From Rhodovulum steppense (lineage in GTDB: Bacteria > Pseudomonadota > Alphaproteobacteria > Rhodobacterales > Rhodobacteraceae): a DNA stretch of 64,000 nucleotides. Shown here piece after piece: positions 57,808 to 64,000 of the stretch (positions are counted from its first letter, which is position 1; each line of letters opens with the position of its first letter). The position numbers were made by a program, and so were the translations under genes. The notes beneath the pieces were generated by a model. It did no database searches. It saw nothing but the letters and a program-made list of their open reading frames with translations, and was not told the DNA's origin. Location: assembly GCF_004339675.1 (NCBI RefSeq), contig NZ_SLVM01000005.1:113878-177877 (forward strand). Reading direction: 5' to 3'.

Positions 57808-58214
57808 TCATCGAATCCTTTCGTCCACCCAATTCGCGACTATCAGCCCCGGCACGCTGTCCAACGCCCGGTCTGCATCCCGCGCGAGGTCCAGCCGCTT
57901 CGGCAGCTTCACCTGCGGCACTAGCAGAAAGATCGGCGCGGTGACCTTGCCGCGCCCGGTCTTCGAGCGCGACACCACCGCCTGGCCCTTCGTGTTGAGC
58001 CGCCCCTCGGCGACCAGCAGGCTCGGGCCCGTCCGGCGATAGACGAAGCGCAGGCGCAGGCCACGGCGGCGCTCCCATTCGCCGGGCGTGATCCTGCCCC
58101 CCGCAGGGACTTGCCTGCGGCGGGCAGCGGGATCGCCAGCCAGAAACCATCCTTCGAGCGGATCAGCGGGCCGGTATCGTGCGCGCCCACGATGACCGGC
58201 GCCTTCGACCAGAC
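57808..58214 (-). pseudogene. DUF6441-like prophage gene, 5' lost and frameshifted
   Basis: VWSKAPVIVGAHDTGPLIRS and KDGFWLAIPLPAAGKS are followed, after a frame change in a run of six C at 58097-58102, by GRITPGEWERRRGLRLRFVY, RRTGPSLLVAEGRLNTKGQA and FLLVPQVKLPKRLDLARDAD, ending IVANWVDERIR. This is a conserved phage tail-region family (DUF6441) that usually lies directly before the tail gene seen at 56998. The N-terminal half is missing and is replaced by a sigma factor fragment in the same frame. The intervening HigBA pair lies on the opposite strand. Confidence 0.65.
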
Positions 58215-58249
58215 CTGATCGACGATCCCTGGCAGTTCGAGCCCGGTCT

Positions 58250-58715
58250 TGCTGCCGTCGATGCGGATCGCCGCGCCTTCATCAGCGCGCCATCGCGTGA
58301 TGGCCTGTCGCATCCAGTAAGTGGCGTAAATGAGGAAGCGATAACCACGTTCAGGATCAAATCGCCTTGTGGAGCGCTGCAGGCCGATGATCGCCACCTG
58401 GAAGACGTCCTCTGGATCCTCGCCTTCATCCACGTTCCGCGAGGCAAACCGCCGAACGTAAGGCAGATGCTCGCGGATCAGGTGCTCGGTGGCAGCTTCA
58501 GAAATCAATATTTGGGCTTCCAGCTGATTGGCCTCGGCTTGGCACGCAGGGAACTCTTCCATTCTGCGGACCAACTCCTTGTGGAATGCCAGAGAGAGAT
58601 CCAATGCCTCGAGCGCAGCAAGTGCATCTCTTCGTCGTTTGCCGTCCATCACCCGGCCATCGCCACCCAGGGCATCCGCGAGGACGACGCGAGGGGCCGA
58701 CCCATCCTGCGTCAA
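58250..58715 (-). pseudogene. Sigma-70 family factor truncated after region 2
   Basis: The protein has a helical lead-in (DALAALEALDLSLAFHKELV) and a good region 2: EHLIREHLPYVRRFASRNVD, DPEDVFQVAIIGLQRSTRRF, and DPERGYRFLIYATYWMRQAI with TRWRAD (core binding, -10 recognition and melting). Regions 3 and 4, which read the -35 box, are absent. The frame runs at about 58214-58270 into prophage sequence instead. The start is unclear; TTG 58715 and ATG 58649 are options without good ribosome sites. It lies just past a strong terminator, so it is probably silent. Confidence 0.65.
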
Positions 58716-58765
58716 CCGCTGAGTCTCCGAAGGGCGGATGACCTTGCCACCGCCCTTTGAAACAA

Positions 58766-58797
58766 AAAGAAAAAAGGCCCCAATCGGGGCCCTTGGA
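58766..58797 (-). terminator. Strong intrinsic terminator of the metal operon
   Basis: On the minus strand AAGGGCCCC-GATT-GGGGCC is followed by TTTTTTCTTTTTG. The stem has six GC pairs extended by a G-U and A-U pairs. It lies about 160 bases after the VIT-family stop codon. Confidence 0.85.
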
Positions 58798-58958
58798 CGG
58801 ATTCAGTAGCTGAATGTGGCGGAGGGGATGGGCCTGATATCCAACCTTCTCCACCTTAAACCATTGATTTTATTGACCGCGATTAGCGGCCATGTCATTC
58901 AGCCGATGTTTCGATGCCTTGGTGGTGGCACTCCGCCAACGCCTACGCATCACCCTGC

Positions 58959-59660
58959 CTAGCCGACTGTCACGCCGAAGAGCATACCCACGGCTGCTGT
59001 CGCTGCCATGGCGAGGGCGCCCCAGAAGGTGACGCGAATGGCTCCCTTGATGATCCCGGCACCGCCAACCGACGCCCCGAGCCCGCCGAGCACAGAAAGC
59101 GCCAAGAGGGTCGTGGCCGCGACGATGAGCGTGATCTGTGCGGCAGGCACAAGCGCCGCGATGATGAGCGGGATGACCGCCCCGACAGCGAAGGTCGCCG
59201 CCGAGACCAGAGCCGCCTGGATGGGATGCGCGGTCACGGTTTCCGAGATGCCCAACTCGTCACGCGCATGGGCGCCAAGCGCGTCTTTCTCGGTTAGTTG
59301 AATCGCGACCTGGCGCGCGAGGCCATCGTCAAGCCCGCGCGCAACGTAGATGCGTGTGAGCTCGTCGAGCTCGGCCTCGGGTGTTTCCCTCAGTTCGCGG
59401 GTTTCGCGCGCGATATCGGCCTGCTCTGCATCGGTCTGTGAACTGACGGAGACGTATTCGCCAGCAGCCATCGACATCGCCCCGGCGACGAGCCCGGCAA
59501 GGCCCGCGATCAGGATCTCTGGACGCCCGGATCCCGCCGCAGCGACCCCGACGACGAGGCTCGCTGTGGAAACGAGACCATCGTTCGCACCGAGCACAGC
59601 GGCGCGCAACCAGCCGATGCGATGAACCATGTGAATTTCGGCATGGGAAAGTCTGCTCAT
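58959..59660 (-). CDS. VIT1/CCC1-family Fe/Mn transporter
   Basis: The 233-residue product has the VIT fold: WLRAAVLGANDGLVSTASLV as helix 1 with the conserved Asp, then AGAMSMAAGEYVSVSSQTDA as the metal-handling helix 2. A cytosolic acidic region follows (ETRELRETPEAELDELTRIY), then three C-terminal helices. VIT1/CCC1 proteins move Fe2+ or Mn2+ out of the cytosol. Bacterial members are less studied. It is the last gene of the operon, 19 bases after the P-type ATPase. Confidence 0.93.
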   Translation of the reverse strand: MSRLSHAEIHMVHRIGWLRAAVLGANDGLVSTASLVVGVAAAGSGRPEILIAGLAGLVAGAMSMAAGEYVSVSSQTDAEQADIARETRELRETPEAELDELTRIYVARGLDDGLARQVAIQLTEKDALGAHARDELGISETVTAHPIQAALVSAATFAVGAVIPLIIAALVPAAQITLIVAATTLLALSVLGGLGASVGGAGIIKGAIRVTFWGALAMAATAAVGMLFGVTVG

Positions 59661-59679
59661 CTCAAAAGGGCCTTCCGGG

Positions 59680-61602
59680 TTATGTTGCGGTGAATGTCGA
59701 CGTGGGCGGGCGGCGAGCCGCTGTATCGTCAGGGCTGCCCTCGATCTGGCCTACGTGACCCGGCACGATCCTGAGCGCCCGCAATGCGTTGAGGATGACC
59801 GCCACGTCGATCAACTCCTGCAGGAGCGCGCCCTGCACCGGGGACAGGTAGCCGAACGCGGCGGCAACCATGCCCGCGACAGAGAGACCAATCCCGGCCA
59901 CGACGCTCTCAACGGCGATGCGGCGGGATCGTTGCGCGATCTCGATCCCTGGCAGAAGGCGATCCAGGTGATCGACCAGCAGCACGACATCGGCCGCTTC
60001 GGCCGAAGCCGCCGCCCCACGCGCGCCCATCGCAACACCGATGTAGGCGGCAGCCAGCGCGGGCGCGTCGTTGACACCGTCGCCCACCATCATGACCGGG
60101 CCGTTCTTCCGCTCGGTCAGGACCAGAAGGACTTTCTGGTCGGGGGTCAGATCGGCGCGCACGGCATCGAGGCCTAGCCCTTCGGTCACGGCCTCGGCAA
60201 CGGCGCGGCGATCGCCTGTCGCCAGCAGGATACGGCCGACGCCCAGCCGTCGAAGCCCTGAAAGCAGTTCGGCCGTGCCAGCGCGCAATGCGTCGGCCAT
60301 CACGATGTGGCCGGCCAGTTTCCCGTCGACGCCTAGCGAAACCACCACCGATCCGGCCTCGACCACCGTGCTTTCGGGGTCGGCGACGCCAAGCTGCGCT
60401 GCCACGAAACCTGCGCCGCCGACCACAACCCTGCGTCCGTCGATTGTGCCCGCAACGCCTTCGCCGGGCGTCTCGACCACGCTCGCGGGGATCGGCAAGA
60501 CGATCCCGCGCGCCTGGGCCACCCCGACGATGGCCTGTGCGATCGGGTGTTTGGATGCCTGATCGAGCGCTGCCGCGAAGTACAGAATGTCCTCCTCGGA
60601 CAAATCGCCATGCCGGTCGATCGACACGATCTGCGGGCGTCCGTCGGTCAGCGTGCCGGTCTTATCGAGGATCAGCGTCGTGATCCGGGCCAGCGCCTCG
60701 AGCGGTTTCGCGCCCTTGATCAGCACCCCGAAATGCGCCGCGCGCGACAGACCGGCCACCAACGCCACCGGAACGGCGAGAATCAGCGGGCACGGCGTCG
60801 CCACCACCAATACCGCAACTGCCCGGATCGGATCGCCCGTGAACCACCAGGCGGCGGTTGCCAACGCGACGGTCACGGCGAGGAACAGCAGCGAGTAACG
60901 GTCGGCCAACCGCGCCATTGGCGCCTTGGATTTCTGCGCCGCCTCGACCAGCCGGACGATCCCGGCATAGGTGCTGTCCGCCGCGCGCCGTGTGACACGC
61001 AGGTCAAAGGCCTCGCCCGCATTGGTCGAGCCGCTCATCACGTCCTGCCCCTGCGCCAGACGGACGGGCATCGACTCGCCGGTCAGCGCGGACTGGTCGA
61101 GCATCGCGCCGGCGCTCTGGACCGTCCCGTCCACGGGGGCCACGTCGCCCTGCCGGATCAGCAGCAGATCGCCCGGCGCAATGTCGTCGAGCGGGACTTC
61201 ATCCAGAGCGCCGTTGCGATGCCGCGTCGCGGTCCGGGGCACGCGGGACAGAAGATCGCTCATCTCTCGCCGGGCGCGACCTTGAGCGAAACTCTCTAGG
61301 AAGGTGCCGCCCGAATACATCAGCGCCACGACTGCCGCCGCAAGGGTTTCCCCGAACAGCAGTGCTGCGGACATCGACAGCGCCGCGACGATGTCCAGCC
61401 CGACCTCGCCTTGTGCCAGGCTGCGCACGATCTCGACGCAGAGCGCCAAGAGAACCGGGATGACACCGGCCGCCCACGCAATCCCGGCAAGGTCCGGCTG
61501 CCCCACCAGCCATAGGACGAGGCCGGATACCAAGCCGAGCAATGCCATGCTCAGCAGGGCGACGTTCAGGCGATCATGAAACAAGGGTGTCATCTGGTGC
61601 AT
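59680..61602 (-). CDS. P1B-type metal ATPase with TPCP motif
   Basis: The 640-residue product has the P-type core: LDQSALTGESMPV, the phosphorylation site LDKTGTLTDG, SKHPIAQAI (the HP of P1B ATPases), and MVGDGVNDAPALAAAYIGVA. The metal-binding helix reads VVATPCPLILAVPVALVAGL, thus TPCP in place of the CPC of copper and zinc pumps. TPC is reported for P1B-5 type ATPases linked to nickel and iron. No N-terminal CxxC metal domain and no C-terminal hemerythrin domain is present. It is likely an exporter of a divalent metal such as iron, nickel or manganese. It lies between apbE and the VIT gene. Confidence 0.9.
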   Translation of the reverse strand: MHQMTPLFHDRLNVALLSMALLGLVSGLVLWLVGQPDLAGIAWAAGVIPVLLALCVEIVRSLAQGEVGLDIVAALSMSAALLFGETLAAAVVALMYSGGTFLESFAQGRARREMSDLLSRVPRTATRHRNGALDEVPLDDIAPGDLLLIRQGDVAPVDGTVQSAGAMLDQSALTGESMPVRLAQGQDVMSGSTNAGEAFDLRVTRRAADSTYAGIVRLVEAAQKSKAPMARLADRYSLLFLAVTVALATAAWWFTGDPIRAVAVLVVATPCPLILAVPVALVAGLSRAAHFGVLIKGAKPLEALARITTLILDKTGTLTDGRPQIVSIDRHGDLSEEDILYFAAALDQASKHPIAQAIVGVAQARGIVLPIPASVVETPGEGVAGTIDGRRVVVGGAGFVAAQLGVADPESTVVEAGSVVVSLGVDGKLAGHIVMADALRAGTAELLSGLRRLGVGRILLATGDRRAVAEAVTEGLGLDAVRADLTPDQKVLLVLTERKNGPVMMVGDGVNDAPALAAAYIGVAMGARGAAASAEAADVVLLVDHLDRLLPGIEIAQRSRRIAVESVVAGIGLSVAGMVAAAFGYLSPVQGALLQELIDVAVILNALRALRIVPGHVGQIEGSPDDTAARRPPTSTFTAT

Positions 61603-61611
61603 GTCCCGGCG

Positions 61612-62586
61612 TCAGTTCACGCGCTCGGGATCCGGACGGGTCTCGAACAGCCGTCCCACTCTCGTTTCGCGAAGATGATCGCCCTCACGATCAATAAAAA
61701 GAGCGTTCAAGTTACATCTACGCGCCAACATCGCGCCCTCCAAGCTTCCTTTTACCATCAGCGCCGTCGCCCACGCATCCGCCTCGGCGCAGGTCCGGGC
61801 GACGACCGTCACCGAGGCGGGCGACGCGATCAGTGGGGCGCCGCGCGCGGGGTCCATGGTGTGCGACAGGCGGCGGCCCTGCACCTCGACCCAGTGCCGG
61901 TAGTCCCCCGAGGTCGCCACGGCGGCGTCCTGCAGCGCGAGGATGGTATGGCGCGCGCGGCGGGCGGGGTCAGGCGCTTCTACAGCGATGGTCCATGCTT
62001 CCCCGTCAGGCCGGAGCCCGAGCGCACGCATCTCCCCGTCGATGCCGACAAGCGCGTCATCGATCCCATGCACCGCCAGCGTCTCGGCCAGCCGGTCGAC
62101 GCCATACCCCTTGGCGATGCCATTGAGGTCCAGCGCCAGCGGCGAAGTCTTGCGGACGAGACCTGTCGTCCTGTCGATCTCGAGCGCCTGATGGGTGGGC
62201 ACACGTCTGGCCGTCATGGCGCCGCGGATGCGCTCGGGCGCCGCTGCTTCGGACCCGAACCCCCAGGCCGTCACCGCGTCGCCCATGCCGATGTCGAAGG
62301 CCCCGCCAGAGGCAAGACCGATCTCCAGACCAAGTCGGAGAACCTCGCTCAGCCGATCCGGTACCATGACCCCAGCGCCAACAGGCGCTCCGTTCAGGCG
62401 CATCAGATCGCTGCCCGCGTTCCATGTGGACATCTGCGCGTCGACCTCGCCCGTGGCCGCCTGCAGCGCTGCCTCGACCGGCGCCGGATCGAAGCCATCC
62501 GGCGCGAAGAAGAGCGCCGACCAGCGCGTGCCCATGGTCGGGCCGTTCAGGGCAAAGCGCACACTTTCAGTAGACATCTTCGACAT
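61612..62586 (-). CDS. apbE: FAD:protein FMN transferase ApbE
   Basis: The 324-residue product has the ApbE start GPTMGTRWSALFFAPDG, then AFDIGMGDAVTAWGFG, LDLNGIAKGYGVDRLAETL, and ATSGDYRHWVEVQGRRLSHT ending in MDP, with the FAD and Mg-binding residues of the family. It attaches FMN to Ser/Thr of target proteins. No N-terminal signal peptide or lipobox is visible, so it may act in the cytosol or be exported in another way. ATG 62586 or 62577 overlaps the end of the reductase gene, and the next gene starts 9 bases after its stop. The neighbouring PepSY/flavodoxin/FNR protein is the obvious redox partner. Confidence 0.92.
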   Translation of the reverse strand: MSKMSTESVRFALNGPTMGTRWSALFFAPDGFDPAPVEAALQAATGEVDAQMSTWNAGSDLMRLNGAPVGAGVMVPDRLSEVLRLGLEIGLASGGAFDIGMGDAVTAWGFGSEAAAPERIRGAMTARRVPTHQALEIDRTTGLVRKTSPLALDLNGIAKGYGVDRLAETLAVHGIDDALVGIDGEMRALGLRPDGEAWTIAVEAPDPARRARHTILALQDAAVATSGDYRHWVEVQGRRLSHTMDPARGAPLIASPASVTVVARTCAEADAWATALMVKGSLEGAMLARRCNLNALFIDREGDHLRETRVGRLFETRPDPERVN

Positions 62587-64000
62587 ACCGCCCCTCCGTC
62601 TTCAGAGCCGCTGGGGTGAGCCCGGTCGGTGCAAGGATCTCTGCCAGCGCATCCGCCACACCCGCCGCCATATCGCGTCCACCGCAGACCATCACACGGG
62701 CCCCGTCGCGGATGAGCTGAGCGACCTGCGCCGCGTCCCCGCGAAGCACGTCCTGGACGTAGTGCGGTCGTGTCCCGCGCGAGACGGCCGTGACCAGACG
62801 GGTCAGACGGCCCTCTTTCTGCCAGGCGCGCAGCTCCTCGCCGTAGAAGAAGTCGCTGGCGGGATGACGCATGCCGAAGAACAGGTGGACGGGCCGCTGC
62901 CCGGCATTGCCGCGCACGAAGCCCGCCAGAGGTCCGATCCCTGTGCCTGCGCCGATCAGGATCAGCGGGGCGCGGCCCCGCCCCGTGCGGAAGCCAGGAT
63001 TGCGGCGGAGGAAGGCGGTGACTGTGTCGCCGGGTTCGAGAGCGGTCAACTGGCCAGAGGCGAGGCCTCCGGGATGCTTCTTGACCACAATCTCGATGAA
63101 ACCGTCGCGGCGCGCAGAGGCGAGCGAGTAGAGACGCGGCACGGGGCTCCCCTCGGGCATGATGCCGATCAGATCGCCCGCGTCGAACCGGGCGAAGCCC
63201 GCCCCGACGAACCGCTGCCACAGGCTGACGCGCGGCAGGGCGAAGCGAAGGATCGCGGTTGGGGCCTGCACCTCTGCGCCGTAGTCCCGCCGCGAGACGA
63301 GGGTCAGCGTCTCGGTTGCCGGGCGAACGGGCTCGTGGGACAGCTCGAGATCGACCCCCATAGCGTCTCCGAGGGCGCGGCCCCAGCGGGCGAAGTCCTG
63401 CGGCGACTGACGGTCGATGGTGTCGATGGCCATGAGCTGCCGCCAGCCCTTCGCCTCGGCGGCAGCCGCGACAGCCTTGGCGAAGGCGCAGTAGGCCGGA
63501 AAGCTGCGGTCGCCGAAGCCGAGAACAGCCAGGGGCGCGTCGGGTGCGTGGTCGGCTGCTGCCAGCCGGTCGAGAAAGCCCTTGGCCGAGGCAGGCGCCG
63601 CGCCGTCGCCATAGGTCGCGGCCAGCACGATGATCCGGTTGGCCGCAGCATAGCGTTCTGGCGCGAAGGCCGACATCGGTGCTGTGTGCACCCTCTGGCC
63701 GGCTTGCGTCAGTGCGGCGTGGAGCGTGGCGGCGAAACCCCAGGTGCTGCCGCCCTCGCTGCCGACGAGCAGGATCGTCTGGGCACGTCCCGCGGGCTGA
63801 TTGCCCCGGATGCGCGGCCGCCCCCTCCGTCCCGCGAGCCAGACGACAACGCCAGTCACGCCCATGGCCGGGACGCCGAGCGCCATCAGCCCCAGAACGA
63901 GGCCAAGCGTCGCCGCTCCCTGTCCGGTGTGCAGCATGTAAATGGTCTCTGATACGCGTTCCCAGCCGGTAAGGTCGGTCCAGGCGAGCAGCGCACCGGT
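62567..64000 (-). CDS. PepSY-type membrane flavoreductase (flavodoxin plus FNR domains), 5' part outside window
   Basis: At least 478 residues are visible and the N-terminus lies beyond the right edge. It starts with the end of a PepSY_TM region (ERVSETIYMLHTGQGAATLG, GLMALGVPAMGVTGVVVWLA). A flavodoxin-like domain follows (TILLVGSEGGSTWGFAATLH, AATYGDGAAP), then a FAD-binding domain (PRLYSLASARRDGFIEIVVK) and an NADP domain (LILIGAGTGIGPLAGFVRGN, MVCGGRDMAAGVADALAEI). The whole resembles sulfite-reductase-flavoprotein-like ferric or siderophore reductases. It would move electrons from NADPH across the membrane. Its stop overlaps the apbE start by about 20 bases. Confidence 0.88.
   Translation of the reverse strand, partial: TGALLAWTDLTGWERVSETIYMLHTGQGAATLGLVLGLMALGVPAMGVTGVVVWLAGRRGRPRIRGNQPAGRAQTILLVGSEGGSTWGFAATLHAALTQAGQRVHTAPMSAFAPERYAAANRIIVLAATYGDGAAPASAKGFLDRLAAADHAPDAPLAVLGFGDRSFPAYCAFAKAVAAAAEAKGWRQLMAIDTIDRQSPQDFARWGRALGDAMGVDLELSHEPVRPATETLTLVSRRDYGAEVQAPTAILRFALPRVSLWQRFVGAGFARFDAGDLIGIMPEGSPVPRLYSLASARRDGFIEIVVKKHPGGLASGQLTALEPGDTVTAFLRRNPGFRTGRGRAPLILIGAGTGIGPLAGFVRGNAGQRPVHLFFGMRHPASDFFYGEELRAWQKEGRLTRLVTAVSRGTRPHYVQDVLRGDAAQVAQLIRDGARVMVCGGRDMAAGVADALAEILAPTGLTPAALKTEGRYVEDVY

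Noticed and set aside
58800..58860. Minus-strand CCCCTCCGCCA before a strong terminator looks like the 3' end of a tRNA-Ser gene or an attachment site
   Set aside because: The T-loop consensus TTCRANY is missing and the T-stem does not pair. No anticodon arm is found upstream, so it is not called as a tRNA or att site.

Overview
The window is a high-G+C alphaproteobacterial chromosome segment, most likely from the Rhodobacterales (Paracoccus/Rhodobacter relatives). This rests on gene content and order rather than any database search. The clearest signs are the run priA-divergent fsa-DUF484-xerC, a DUF3572 gene, DUF4153, PleD, the lgt-NDUFAF7-pgeF chain, TAXI-type TRAP transport, and an intergenic repeat with a TTCTTCTGGCC..AAATA..CCC core at several gene ends. 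Most of the window is compact core genome, with many 1-4 base start/stop overlaps.

Layout. 1-3300 is accessory: a partial methyltransferase, a bacterial glutamate-receptor-like channel protein, a DUF4157 metallopeptidase-like protein and a decayed IS3 element. 3302-26157 is housekeeping: ileS, a YcjF/YcjX pair, truA, pgm, a two-subunit molybdenum hydroxylase, an FAH-family enzyme, rpmB, an amidotransferase with meaB, hrpB, argDF, and cobT-cobS with a cobC-like phosphatase. 26154-31302 holds a TetR repressor divergent from an RND efflux pump, with a palindromic operator between them. 31338-36354 is a signalling block: a haem-nitric-oxide-binding (HNOB/H-NOX) family protein that lacks the haem histidine, overlapping an HNOBA-GGDEF cyclase, then DUF4153 and PleD. 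36471-42892 is DUF3572, a HAD phosphatase, pgeF, NDUFAF7-like, lgt, ubiK, nadD and dacB. 42901-49404 is an RpiR-TAXI-TRAP-UspA operon divergent from a class III aminotransferase; two TGAAAC..GTTTCA palindromes lie between them and the TRAP permease carries a one-base frameshift. 49408-55951 is an SLC13-type carrier, priA, fsa, DUF484 and xerC.

55952-58800 is a graveyard of broken genes: CobW and McrC fragments, two prophage tail genes, and a sigma factor cut off after region 2. An intact HigBA-type toxin-antitoxin pair with its own promoter and operator sits between the two phage genes on the opposite strand. 58959-64000 is a minus-strand operon that ends at a strong terminator: a PepSY/flavodoxin/FNR reductase, ApbE flavin transferase, a TPCP-motif P-type metal ATPase and a VIT-family Fe/Mn transporter. 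It reads as one metal-handling redox system.

The observations most worth following are the haem-ligand-less HNOB protein coupled to an HNOBA-GGDEF cyclase, the reductase/ApbE/ATPase/VIT metal operon, the receptor-channel protein with a non-standard pore, and the HigBA module nested in a prophage scar. No rRNA, intact tRNA, CRISPR array or replication origin was seen.
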